Notes: a model not told the origin generated them from the letters alone. A stretch of DNA of 64,000 nt from Nocardioides sp. W7 (GCF_022919075.1 NZ_CP095078.1:3782001-3846000); one strand, 5' to 3'; counted from the stretch's first letter, positions 23,556 to 31,580 are shown. Made by a program: numbers and translations.

Positions 23556-23612
23556 CGACCCGTCAATCGTGCGGCAACACGCCGCCAAAACTGCCGAGAA
23601 AGTGACGGGTCG
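23556..23612 (-). repeat. 58-bp palindromic repeat, copy 3 (inverted)
   Basis: It runs in the opposite direction to copies 1 and 2, with GGCGGCGTGTTGCCGC giving a perfect 5-bp internal stem on the minus strand. It lies between the start of the AbiEi-like gene (50 bp away) and the end of hsaB (14 bp away). Confidence 0.82.
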
Positions 23613-23626
23613 GCGAGGGAGCAGGT

Positions 23627-24307
23627 TCAGTCGGTGGTGCGGTACTTGCCCTGGAAGAACAGGAGGGGGTCGGGGGTCTCGGTGGTGGCGAGGGCGAGGA
23701 CCCGACCGATGACGACGAAGTGGTCGCCGGCCTCGTGGACCGCGTGGATGGTGCAGTCGACATGGCCGAGGGTGCCGGGGAGCACCGGGGAGCCGGTGGC
23801 CTCGGCGGGGATCCAGTCGACGTCGGCGAACTTGTCGATGCCGCGACTGGCCATCGTGTTCGACAGCTCGGCCTGGCCGGCGGCCAGGAAGTTCACGCAG
23901 AACCGCCCGGAGCGCTGGATCAGCGGCCAGGCACGGGAGGTCTTGGCCGGGATGAACAGCACCAGCGGCGGGTCGAGGGAGACGCTGGAGAACGACTGAC
24001 AGGTCATCCCGACCGGCTCCCCGCCACTGATCGAGGTCACGACCGTGACGCCCGAGGCGAAGCGGCCGAGCACGTCGCGGAACTGGCGCGCCGCGGCCAG
24101 CGCCGCCGGGTCCTCGGGGACCTCGACGTCCTCGCCGGGGCGCAGCTCGAAGTCGTAGCCGGCGTCACCGAGCCAGGAGCTGATCAGCTCCGGGCTGGGC
24201 CAGGTCTCGCGCGCGTCCGGGCTCATCCCGTCCGGGACGTCCGGGACGTCGGGGACGTCCGGGGTCTCTGCGCTGGCTCCCGAGCTCACCGTCTCGACCC
24301 TCGCCAC
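23627..24307 (-). CDS. hsaB: Flavin reductase HsaB of the 3-HSA monooxygenase
   Basis: This 226-residue protein carries a FMN_bind/HpaC-type flavin reductase domain (about 70-226): FRDVLGRFASGVTVVTS, GMTCQSFSSVSLDPPLVLF and the C-terminal DHFVVIGRVLAL. It supplies reduced flavin to HsaA for hydroxylation of 3-HSA to 3,4-DHSA. It is about 40 residues longer than mycobacterial HsaB (187 aa) because of an N-terminal tail with tandem VPD repeats. ATG 24307 gives the full tail; ATG 24226 (MSPDARETW) would omit the repeats and is a plausible alternative. Last gene of hsaADCB. Confidence 0.9.
   Translation of the reverse strand: MARVETVSSGASAETPDVPDVPDVPDGMSPDARETWPSPELISSWLGDAGYDFELRPGEDVEVPEDPAALAAARQFRDVLGRFASGVTVVTSISGGEPVGMTCQSFSSVSLDPPLVLFIPAKTSRAWPLIQRSGRFCVNFLAAGQAELSNTMASRGIDKFADVDWIPAEATGSPVLPGTLGHVDCTIHAVHEAGDHFVVIGRVLALATTETPDPLLFFQGKYRTTD
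24230..24265 (-). repeat. 9-bp tandem repeat, about four units, in hsaB
   Basis: GTCCGGGAC is repeated with small changes (units at 24230, 24239, 24248, 24257). It encodes the Asp-Val-Pro string of the HsaB tail. Repeat-number change by slippage would stay in frame. Confidence 0.85.
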
Positions 24308-24319
24308 TCGCTCCCGCTC

Positions 24320-25216
24320 CTACTGGCCGCCGCCGAAGTCGTGGCCCCAGTACGACACCGCGGTCGACTCGCGAGCGACCCAGCGGGCGTCGTCGACCAT
24401 CATCCCCTCGGTGCCGAACTCGATGTCGAAGCCGCCGGGCGAGCGGACGTAGAACGACACCATCTCGTCGTTCATGTGCCGACCGAGCGTGGCCGACAGC
24501 GGTGCGCCGTGCTTGCGGACCCGCTCCAGCGCCCGGCCGACGTGGTCGAGCTTGTCGACCTCCAGCATGATGTGGACGCACTTGGCGGGGTTCGGCATCG
24601 GGAGGAACGCCAGCGAGTGGTGCCGCGGGTTGACGCCGAGGAACCGCAGCCAGATCTTCGAGCCCGGCTCCTTGCCGACGAACTCGCCGGGCATGCTCAT
24701 CGAGTCGCGCAGCCGGAAGCCCAGGACGTCGGTGTAGAAGCGCAGCGCCTCCACGTCGTCGAGCACGGGCAGCACGATGTGTCCCATCCCCTGGTCGCCG
24801 GTCACGAAGGTCGCGGCGTACGGCGTGACGACCGGCCGGGACTCGTAGGTGATGCCGTGGAAGAGCTCGAAGACGTTGTCCCACGGGTCGCGGAAGCGCA
24901 CCAGCTCCTGCACGCGGCGCTCGTCGAGCTCCTCGCGGGTGCCCTCCTCGAAGGCGACGCCCGCCTTCTGCAGGTGCTCGCGGGCCTCCTGCAGCGCCCG
25001 GTGGTCGGCGACCTCCCAGCCGACGCAGTCGAGCTGGTCGACGTCGGAGGGTACGACGACCAGGCGCGCCGACACCTCGTCGATGCGCCAGTACTGGTGG
25101 GCGGGGTTCGGGCCGCGGCCCTTGGCCAGCCCGAGCACCTTGCCCGCGAAGGTCTCCCACTGCGCCAGGTCGGTGCTGGCTACCCGGACGTAGCCCATGG
25201 ACTTGATGTCGATCAT
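24320..25216 (-). CDS. hsaC: Extradiol dioxygenase HsaC
   Basis: This 298-residue two-domain type I extradiol dioxygenase (mycobacterial HsaC 300 aa) opens the catechol ring of 3,4-DHSA by meta-cleavage. Iron ligands are His146 (GMGHIVLP), His215 (CVHIMLEV) and Glu266 (GFDIEFG), and the active-site His-His pair is at 199-200 (NPRHHSLAF). ATG at 25216 overlaps the hsaD stop by 4 bases, so translation is coupled. Third gene of hsaADCB. Confidence 0.95.
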   Translation of the reverse strand: MIDIKSMGYVRVASTDLAQWETFAGKVLGLAKGRGPNPAHQYWRIDEVSARLVVVPSDVDQLDCVGWEVADHRALQEAREHLQKAGVAFEEGTREELDERRVQELVRFRDPWDNVFELFHGITYESRPVVTPYAATFVTGDQGMGHIVLPVLDDVEALRFYTDVLGFRLRDSMSMPGEFVGKEPGSKIWLRFLGVNPRHHSLAFLPMPNPAKCVHIMLEVDKLDHVGRALERVRKHGAPLSATLGRHMNDEMVSFYVRSPGGFDIEFGTEGMMVDDARWVARESTAVSYWGHDFGGGQ

Positions 25217-26094
25217 GAGGACCTCTCGGTGTGGCGGGACAGGAACGCGGTGGCGACCTCGGCGAACTCCTCCGCGGCCTCGATCTGCGCCCAATGCCCG
25301 CAGTTCGGGAAGACGTGCAGCGACGCCTTGGGGATCAGCTTCAGCGCGACCATCGCCCCGTCGAGCGGATTGACCCGGTCCTCGCGGCCCCAGGTGAGCA
25401 GGGTGTGCTTGCGCAGCCGGTGCGCCTCACGCCAGAGCATCCCGTCCTCGGCGGTCTCGGGGTTCCAGAACGACATGCCCATCGAGCGCATCGCCTCCTG
25501 GGCGCCCGGCGCGGTCGCGTCGGCGAACCGCTCCTCGACCAGCTCGTCGGTCACCAGCGCCTGGTTGACGACCATCGTGGAGATGAACGCCCGCAGCGCC
25601 TCGCGGGTCGGGTTGGCGCCGAAGTCCATCAACCGCTGCACACCCTCGGTCGGGTCCGCGTGGAAGAGGTTGAGCGAGAGCCCGCCCGGCCCCATCAGGA
25701 CCAGCCGGCCGACCCGGTCGGGATAGGTGAGCGCGAGCCGCATGGCCGTGCCGCCGCCGAGGCTGTTGCCGAGCAGGTGCACCCGCTCGATCCCGAGCTC
25801 GTCGAGCAGCGCGACGACGTGGTCGGCGGCGTGCCGGTAGAAGTTGCCGGCCACCGGCGGCTTCTCGGACCCACCGAAGCCCGGCTGGTCGACCAGCAGG
25901 GTGCGGAAGTGACCCGCGAAGTGCGGCAGCGCCCGGCCGAAGTTGGACCAGGCCGACGCGCCGGGACCGCCGCCGTGCAGCATCACCAGCGGCAGTCCGC
26001 CACCGGTGGCGCCGGGCTCCCCGGCCTCGTAGTAGTTGAGCGTGATGTCGCGGGCCTTGGCCGAGCGGCGCACGGACTCCTGGGACAGGTCCAC
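25213..26094 (-). CDS. hsaD: Meta-cleavage product hydrolase HsaD
   Basis: This 293-residue alpha/beta-hydrolase cleaves 4,9-DSHA, splitting rings A/B away as 2-hydroxyhexadienoate from the C/D-ring propionate. HGGGPGAS (40-47) forms the oxyanion region; the triad is Ser111 (GNSLGGG), Asp239 (GREDRVNP) and His267 (CGHWAQ). GTG at 26094 begins one base after the hsaA stop. The order hsaA-hsaD-hsaC-hsaB is that of M. tuberculosis. Confidence 0.95.
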   Translation of the reverse strand: MDLSQESVRRSAKARDITLNYYEAGEPGATGGGLPLVMLHGGGPGASAWSNFGRALPHFAGHFRTLLVDQPGFGGSEKPPVAGNFYRHAADHVVALLDELGIERVHLLGNSLGGGTAMRLALTYPDRVGRLVLMGPGGLSLNLFHADPTEGVQRLMDFGANPTREALRAFISTMVVNQALVTDELVEERFADATAPGAQEAMRSMGMSFWNPETAEDGMLWREAHRLRKHTLLTWGREDRVNPLDGAMVALKLIPKASLHVFPNCGHWAQIEAAEEFAEVATAFLSRHTERSS

Positions 26095-26095
26095 G

Positions 26096-27262
26096 TCAGT
26101 ACATCCCCGGGTCGACCTTGTGCCCGAACTCGTGCGCGCCGTACATCTGCAGGGCCCGCTCGGGGTCGTTGGCCGCGTGCACCCGGCCCGCGTGGGCGTC
26201 GCGCCAGGCCCGCTGGAGGTAGGTGCCGGTGGCCAGCGCGCGACCGCCCGAGGCCTCGAACAGCACGTCGATCGCGTCGAGCGCCCGCTGCGAGCCGAGG
26301 ACCTGGTCGCGCCGGACCTTCAGCCGCACGCCGAGCGGGATCTTCTCGCCGCGGGCGACGTGGTCCATCTCCTCGCGGATGTTGTTGATCAGCAGCGCCC
26401 AGGCCGCGTCGATGTCGGAGGAGGCACGGGCGATCCGGACGGCCGCGAACGGGTCGAGCGAGGCCTTCTCCCCCAGGTACGCCGCGCGGGTGCGCTGCTG
26501 CTGCATGGCGACGTGCTCGGCGTACGCGCCCCGGGCCATGCCGATGATCGGGGTGGTGATGGTGCCGGTGAAGATCGAGTGGAACGGCAGCTTGTAGAGG
26601 TCGGAGGTGTTCTGCTCCTGGCCCGGGCCGCGGCACTGGCCGGTCTCGCTCATCGACAACGTGAACGCCTCGGGGATGAACACCTCGTCGACCACGATGT
26701 CGTTGGAGCCGGTGCCGGCGAGGCCGACCGTGTGCCACACGTCGAGGATCGTGTACTTCTCACGCGGCACCATGAAGGTCTTGAAGTCGACGACCTGACC
26801 CTCGGCGTTGAAGACCAGACCGCCGAGCAGCACCCACTGGCAGTGGTCGCAGCCCGAGGAGAAGCTCCACTTGCCCGAGAGGGTGTAGCCGCCGTCGGCC
26901 ACCGTCGCCTTGCCGGTCGGGGCGTACGACGAGCTCAGCCGGGTCGACGTGTCCTCGCCCCACACCGCCTGCTGCGCCTCGTCCGCGAACAGCGCCACCT
27001 GCCAGGGGTGCACGCCGACGACGCTGGAGACCCAGCCCGTCGAGCCGCACGCCGAGGCGATGTCGCGCACCGCGGAGTAGAAGGTGACCGGGTCGGCCTC
27101 GAAGCCGTCGAACCGCTTCGGCTGAAGCAGCCGGAAGAAGCCGGTGTCCTCGAGCTCCTTGATCGACGCCTCCGGAACCACGCGGAGACGCTCGGCCTCG
27201 TCAGCGCGCTCCCGGAAGATGGGCAGCAGGTCACGGACGCCGTCGAGAACAGCCTGGGGCAT
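26096..27262 (-). CDS. hsaA: 3-HSA hydroxylase oxygenase component HsaA
   Basis: This 388-residue protein has an acyl-CoA dehydrogenase-like fold of the two-component flavin monooxygenase group. Features include ACGSTGWVSSVVGVHPW, the flavin-site WSFSSGCDHC and WHTVGLAGTGSNDIVVD, and the C-terminal SGGRALATGTYLQRAWRD. It hydroxylates 3-HSA with reduced flavin from HsaB. ATG at 27262 has AGGAG 8 bases upstream. A KstR box begins 36 bp upstream, so hsaADCB appears to be transcribed from its own regulated promoter. Confidence 0.95.
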   Translation of the reverse strand: MPQAVLDGVRDLLPIFRERADEAERLRVVPEASIKELEDTGFFRLLQPKRFDGFEADPVTFYSAVRDIASACGSTGWVSSVVGVHPWQVALFADEAQQAVWGEDTSTRLSSSYAPTGKATVADGGYTLSGKWSFSSGCDHCQWVLLGGLVFNAEGQVVDFKTFMVPREKYTILDVWHTVGLAGTGSNDIVVDEVFIPEAFTLSMSETGQCRGPGQEQNTSDLYKLPFHSIFTGTITTPIIGMARGAYAEHVAMQQQRTRAAYLGEKASLDPFAAVRIARASSDIDAAWALLINNIREEMDHVARGEKIPLGVRLKVRRDQVLGSQRALDAIDVLFEASGGRALATGTYLQRAWRDAHAGRVHAANDPERALQMYGAHEFGHKVDPGMY

Positions 27263-27296
27263 GGACTTCTCCTGTCGTGGTCGGACAGGAGGAATA

Positions 27297-27902
27297 CTAG
27301 AACACGTTCTCGTTTTGGTGAAGCCGGGCGCCTTCGCGTGCCGCCGCGTCCACCCGATCGCGGTGGGCGGACCAGTCGTAGCCGCCCTCCGGCAGGTTGG
27401 TGGCATCCGCGCGCAGCCCGGCCGCCCCGTCGACCAGCTCACGCACGATGTCGGCGTGCCCCGCATGCCGAGCGGTCTCGGCGATCAGGTGCACGAGGAT
27501 CTGGTGCAGCGTGACGACCCGGCGCTCCGGCGGCCACCACGGGACCTCGCCGGTGTCGTCGAGGTCGAGCGCGGCGATCGTCTCCGCACCGTGCGCCCAG
27601 GCCCGGCGGTACAGCCCGACCACATCCTCGCGCGAGACCTCCGGGGCGACCCAGAGGTCGTCGTTGTGGTCGGCGTCCTCGCTGTCCCACGGCAGCCGCT
27701 CCCCGTGCGGACGGGCGAAGGTGTCGCCGAGGTAGCCGAGCTCCACGCTCGCCAGGTGCTGGACCAGGCCGAGCACGCTGGTGCCGGTCGGGGTGAGCGG
27801 GCGGCGGGCGTCGTACTCCGTGAGGCCGTCGAGCTTCCAGAGCACGGCCTCGCGGGCGGACTGCAGGTAGCGGACCAGGGTGTCCTTGGGTGCGGGAGTC
27901 AT
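27297..27902 (-). CDS. DinB/DUF664-family protein
   Basis: This 201-residue four-helix-bundle protein of the DinB/DUF664 type has LVQHLASVELGYLGDTF (metal-binding His), TLHQILVHLIAETARHAGHADIVRE with further His residues, and the C-terminal EGGYDWSAHRDRV. ATG at 27902 (MTPAPK) is chosen. Such proteins are thiol-dependent (mycothiol) transferases or isomerases; the substrate is unknown. Its last codons (Asn-Glu-Asn-Val-Phe-stop) are written by the hsaA KstR box, so coding and operator sequence overlap. Confidence 0.75.
   Translation of the reverse strand: MTPAPKDTLVRYLQSAREAVLWKLDGLTEYDARRPLTPTGTSVLGLVQHLASVELGYLGDTFARPHGERLPWDSEDADHNDDLWVAPEVSREDVVGLYRRAWAHGAETIAALDLDDTGEVPWWPPERRVVTLHQILVHLIAETARHAGHADIVRELVDGAAGLRADATNLPEGGYDWSAHRDRVDAAAREGARLHQNENVF
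27298..27311. promoter_or_regulatory. KstR-type operator (13/14) ahead of hsaA
   Basis: TAGAACACGTTCTC matches TNNAACNNGTTNNA except the last base. It begins 36 bp upstream of the hsaA ATG and overlaps the stop of the DinB-family gene. On the minus strand it extends to the same 17-mer found ahead of fadA5. Confidence 0.75.
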
Positions 27903-27958
27903 GCGACCCACCCTGGCACCGTCCGGGGACAGTCCCCCGAGACGTAGCCGGGATCGAC

Positions 27959-28636
27959 TCAGGCGCCGAGCGCCTCGCGCACCCGACACGCAGCGGCCCG
28001 GGTCAGCGGACCGAGTCGGTCGGCGCGGCCGGCGGGCACCACGAGCTCCAGCGCCGCGCCGGCGGCGACGGGCGAAGCGATGGCGACCAGGCCGCCACCG
28101 ATGTCCCGGCACACCAGCTGGGTACGACGGGCGCGGTGCAGGTCGGCGTACAGCTGGGCGAGGTCGGCACCGCTCACCCGGCCGTCGACCTCCTCGGGGG
28201 TCAGCGTCGCGAGGGCGGCCCGGCCCAGAGCGGAGCGCTCGGCCCGCCGGCGGGTGCCGACCCGGCCGGCTCCGTCGCCGCGGCCGTCGACGAGCACCAC
28301 GTCCGCGCCGTCGAGCCGCCCGAGGTGCACGGCTCCCCCACAGCTGGCCAGCCGGGCGAGCTCCGGCGCCGCGACCTGCTGCAGGTCGGCCCGGACCTGG
28401 CCCGGCCGGCCCCAGGTCCGGCCGCGACGGCCGAGGACGTAGCCGCCGTCGGTGTGGGAGAGCCAGTCCAGGCCCACCAGCTGGTCGAGGATCCGGTGTG
28501 CGGTCGACCGCGGCAGCCCGGTCTGCAGGGCGACCTGACCCAGGGTGAGGCGCCGCTCGGGCTCCTCGAACGCATCCAGGATGAGCGTCGCGCGGCCCAG
28601 CATCGTCGGCAACATCTCGTGGGGTACCGCGGTCAT
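27959..28636 (-). CDS. IclR-family regulator
   Basis: This 225-residue regulator has an N-terminal winged helix (LTLGQVALQTGLPRSTAHRI, about 31-50) and a C-terminal ligand domain with SALGRAALATL and GLVAIASPV, as in IclR proteins. ATG at 28636. It lies between hsaF and hsaA on the same strand, so it probably controls some part of the steroid locus, but the ligand is unknown. A quasi-palindrome that also resembles a KstR box lies 25 bp upstream. Confidence 0.82.
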   Translation of the reverse strand: MTAVPHEMLPTMLGRATLILDAFEEPERRLTLGQVALQTGLPRSTAHRILDQLVGLDWLSHTDGGYVLGRRGRTWGRPGQVRADLQQVAAPELARLASCGGAVHLGRLDGADVVLVDGRGDGAGRVGTRRRAERSALGRAALATLTPEEVDGRVSGADLAQLYADLHRARRTQLVCRDIGGGLVAIASPVAAGAALELVVPAGRADRLGPLTRAAACRVREALGA

Positions 28637-28660
28637 ACGACTCTCCTCAGCACCAGTCAC

Positions 28661-28684
28661 AAAACTGGAACGCATTCTAGTTTT
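28661..28684. promoter_or_regulatory. 24-bp quasi-palindromic operator ahead of the IclR gene
   Basis: AAAACT...AGTTTT flank TGGAACGCATTCTA (28666-28679). The inner 14-mer matches the KstR consensus at all but one fixed position, while the outer arms make a longer AT-rich palindrome unlike the other boxes. It may bind KstR, the IclR protein itself, or both. Confidence 0.55.
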
Positions 28685-28749
28685 GGGCACAGTAGCGCCC
28701 CGGCGACCGGGAAACCAGGGAATCGCACGACCTGGGCCCGAAGCGTTGC

Positions 28750-29832
28750 TCAGCGGTTCGCCGCGACCTTGTCCTGCTCCGCCTTGAGCATCAGCGCGAT
28801 GTCGACGAGCTGGTCCTCCTGGCCGCCGATCAGCTTGCGGCGACCGGCCTCCAGCAGGATCTTCGCGCCGGAGACGCCGTACCGCTCGGCGGCGTTGCCG
28901 GCGTGCTTGAGGAACGAGGAGTAGACGCCGGCGTAGCCCATCATCAGCGTCATCCGGTCGAGCTGACACTCCTCGGGCATCGCCGGCTTGATGACGTCCT
29001 CGGAGGCGTCGACGATGGTGAGGAAGTCGATGCCGGTCTTCCAGCCGAGCTTGTCGCACACCCCGACGAACGCCTCGAGCGGCGTGTTGCCGGCGCCGGC
29101 ACCGAACCGGCGCACCGACCCGTCGATCTGAGTGGCGCCCGCGCGGGCCGCGATGACGGTGTTCGAGACGCCGAGACCGAGGTTCTCGTGGCCGTGGAAG
29201 CCGACGGTCGCCTCGTGGCCGATCTCGGCCACCACCGCGGCGACCCGGTCGGCGGTCTGCTCCATGACGAGCGCGCCGGCGGAGTCGACGACGTAGACGC
29301 ACTGGTTCCCGGCCTCGACCATGATCCGCGCCTGCTTGGCCAGCACCTCCGGGGGCTGGGTGTGGCTCATCATCAGGAAGCCGACGGTCTCCAGCCCGAG
29401 CTCGCGGGCCAGCCCGAAGTGCTGGATCGAGGTGTCGGCCTCGGTGCAGTGCGTGGCGATCCGGCAGATCTGCCCGCCGTTGTCCTGCGCGGCGCGGATG
29501 TCGTCCTTGGTGCCGACGCCGGGCAGCATCAGGAACGCGATCTTGGCCCGCTTCGCGGTCTCGGCCGCGATCCGGATCAGCTCCTGCTCGGGCGTGCGCG
29601 AGAAGCCGTAGTTGAACGACGAGCCCCCGAGCCCGTCGCCGTGGGTGACCTCGATGACCGGCACGCCCGAGTCGTCCAGGGCCTCGACGATGTCGTGCAC
29701 CTCCTGCGCGGTGAACTGGTGCCGCTTGTGGTGCGACCCGTCGCGCAGGCAGGTGTCGGTCAGGCGGAGGTCCAGGCCACTGCCCGGGTCGGTGTCGGTC
29801 CAGGTCCGGTTGAGCGTGTTGAGGTCGTTCAC
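28750..29832 (-). CDS. hsaF: 4-hydroxy-2-oxovalerate aldolase HsaF
   Basis: This 360-residue DRE-TIM aldolase splits 4-hydroxy-2-oxo acids from the A/B-ring fragment into pyruvate and an aldehyde. LTDTCLRDGSHHKRHQF carries the metal-binding Asp and catalytic Arg-Asp region; GFHGHENLGLG carries the metal-binding His pair. GTG at 29832 overlaps the hsaG stop by 4 bases (GTGA). It works in a channelled complex with HsaG. Confidence 0.95.
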   Translation of the reverse strand: MNDLNTLNRTWTDTDPGSGLDLRLTDTCLRDGSHHKRHQFTAQEVHDIVEALDDSGVPVIEVTHGDGLGGSSFNYGFSRTPEQELIRIAAETAKRAKIAFLMLPGVGTKDDIRAAQDNGGQICRIATHCTEADTSIQHFGLARELGLETVGFLMMSHTQPPEVLAKQARIMVEAGNQCVYVVDSAGALVMEQTADRVAAVVAEIGHEATVGFHGHENLGLGVSNTVIAARAGATQIDGSVRRFGAGAGNTPLEAFVGVCDKLGWKTGIDFLTIVDASEDVIKPAMPEECQLDRMTLMMGYAGVYSSFLKHAGNAAERYGVSGAKILLEAGRRKLIGGQEDQLVDIALMLKAEQDKVAANR

Positions 29833-30734
29833 AGCAGGCTCCTTGCGATGTTCTGGCCGACCTGCGTGGCCGCGGCGGTCATGATGTCGAGGTTGCCGGC
29901 GTACGGCGGCAGGTAGTCGCCGGCGCCCTCCACCTCGACGAAGACGGAGACCTTCAGCTGCCCCTGGGTCGCGGGCGAGGGCTCGTCGAGCTGCGGCTCC
30001 TGGAGCAGCCGGTAGCCCGGGACGTACTCCTGGACCGCCTTCTCCATGGCGAAGACCGACTGCACGATCGCGTCGCGGTCGGCGTCGGGCGACACCGCGC
30101 AGTAGATCGTGTCGCGCATGATCATCGGCGGCTCGGCCGGGTTCAGGATGATGATCGCCTTGCCCCGCTCGGCTCCGCCGATGCTCTGCACCCCGGCGGC
30201 GGTGGTGCGGGTGAACTCGTCGATGTTGGCGCGGGTGCCGGGCCCGGCCGACATGCTCGAGACCGACGCCACGATCTCGGCGTACGACACCCCGCCGTAC
30301 GACGCGACCGCGCGCGAGACCGCCGCGACCATCGGGATCGTGGCCTGGCCGCCGCAGGTGATCATGTTGACGTTCATCGCGGCGACGTGCTCCTGGCCGT
30401 TGACCGGCGGGATCACCGCCGGGCCGACCGCGGCCGGGGTCAGGTCGACCGCGCGGATGCCCGCCTCCTCGTAGCGCGGGGCGTACTCCCGGTGCACGTA
30501 CGCCGAGGTCGCCTCGAAGATCAGGTCGGGCAGCTGGTCCTGCTTCAGCAGCCAGTCGACCCCCTCGTGCGTCGCCTCCAGCCCCTGGGCCGCGGCGAGC
30601 TTGAGCCCCTCGCTCGACGGGTCGACGCCGATCATCCAGCGTGGCTCGATCACGTCGCTGCGCAACAGCTTGAACATCAGGTCGGTGCCGATGTTGCCGG
30701 GCCCCACGATCGCAGCGGTCAGCTTCTGGCTCAC
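29829..30734 (-). CDS. hsaG: Acylating acetaldehyde/propionaldehyde dehydrogenase HsaG
   Basis: This 301-residue enzyme oxidises the aldehyde from HsaF to its CoA ester with NAD+. The Rossmann loop is VGPGNIGTDL (10-19), and the catalytic Cys127 sits in NMITCGGQAT. GTG at 30734, 2 bp after the hsaE stop. Order hsaE-hsaG-hsaF, as Rv3536c-Rv3534c. Confidence 0.95.
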   Translation of the reverse strand: MSQKLTAAIVGPGNIGTDLMFKLLRSDVIEPRWMIGVDPSSEGLKLAAAQGLEATHEGVDWLLKQDQLPDLIFEATSAYVHREYAPRYEEAGIRAVDLTPAAVGPAVIPPVNGQEHVAAMNVNMITCGGQATIPMVAAVSRAVASYGGVSYAEIVASVSSMSAGPGTRANIDEFTRTTAAGVQSIGGAERGKAIIILNPAEPPMIMRDTIYCAVSPDADRDAIVQSVFAMEKAVQEYVPGYRLLQEPQLDEPSPATQGQLKVSVFVEVEGAGDYLPPYAGNLDIMTAAATQVGQNIARSLL

Positions 30735-30736
30735 GC

Positions 30737-31546
30737 CTACTCCTCGAACTCGACAGTCAGCGGCTCGAATCCGCTGATCGACGCCGACACCCGGTCTCCC
30801 GGTGCGAACGGCACGAATGGGCCCAGGGCCCCGGACAGGATCAGGTGGCCGGCGCGCAGCGGGTCACCGAAGCGCTGGGCCTGTACGGCGAGCCAGCGCA
30901 GCGCCTCGAGCGGGTCGCCGAGGCAGGCGGCGCCGGTGCCCGACGAGCGCTCCTCGCCGTTGATGGTCAGCGACATCGTGACGTCGCGCGGCACCAGGTC
31001 GTCGAGGCCGCGGCCGTCGCGGCCCACGACGAACAGCCCGCTGGAGGCGTTGTCGGCGACGGTGTCGGTGAACTCGATGTCCCAGTCGGCGATCCGCGAG
31101 TCGACGATCTCGAGCGCCGGCAGGGCCACCTCGACGGCGTCCCGCACGACCTCGAGGGTGATCTCGGCTCCGTCGGGTGGGTCGATGTCCCGGCCGAGGA
31201 CGAAGGCGACCTCGGCCTCGACCCGGGGCTGCACCAGGGTGCGCATCGAGATCGGGCCGCCACCGGCGGCGCCGTCGCTCACATCCATGTCGCTGAGCAG
31301 GTAGCCGAAGTCGGGCTGGTCGACCCCGAGCTGGCGCTGCACGGCCTCGGAGGTGGCGCCGATCTTGCGCCCCACCACCGAGACTCCCCCCGCGAGCCGC
31401 GCCCGGACCAGACCCTGCTGCACGGCGTACGCCGCCGGGAGGTCGTCGGTGCCGATCAGGTCGCGCACGGGGGCGCACGGCACCCGGGTCGCCTGGGCCT
31501 GGGCGATCCGCGCGACGGCGGCCTCGACGACGTCCTGATCGGTCAC
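30737..31546 (-). CDS. hsaE: 2-hydroxy-hexa-2,4-dienoate hydratase HsaE
   Basis: This 269-residue FAH-superfamily hydratase adds water to 2-hydroxyhexadienoate released by HsaD. The metal-site region VQPRVEAEVAFVLGRD (about 106-121) and GRKIGATSEAVQRQLGV are typical of MhpD/HsaE. GTG at 31546 lies 11 bp from a perfect KstR box in the hsaE/kstD divergent gap. Confidence 0.93.
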   Translation of the reverse strand: MTDQDVVEAAVARIAQAQATRVPCAPVRDLIGTDDLPAAYAVQQGLVRARLAGGVSVVGRKIGATSEAVQRQLGVDQPDFGYLLSDMDVSDGAAGGGPISMRTLVQPRVEAEVAFVLGRDIDPPDGAEITLEVVRDAVEVALPALEIVDSRIADWDIEFTDTVADNASSGLFVVGRDGRGLDDLVPRDVTMSLTINGEERSSGTGAACLGDPLEALRWLAVQAQRFGDPLRAGHLILSGALGPFVPFAPGDRVSASISGFEPLTVEFEE

Positions 31547-31556
31547 GGGTCAACAG

Positions 31557-31570
31557 TAGAACCTGTTACA
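31557..31570. promoter_or_regulatory. KstR-type operator (perfect consensus), hsaE/kstD gap
   Basis: TAGAACCTGTTACA fits TNNAACNNGTTNNA at all fixed positions. It lies 11 bp from each start codon in the 34-bp divergent gap, so the two promoters must overlap and KstR binding would block both. Confidence 0.82.
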
Positions 31571-31580
31571 GTTCCGCGCC

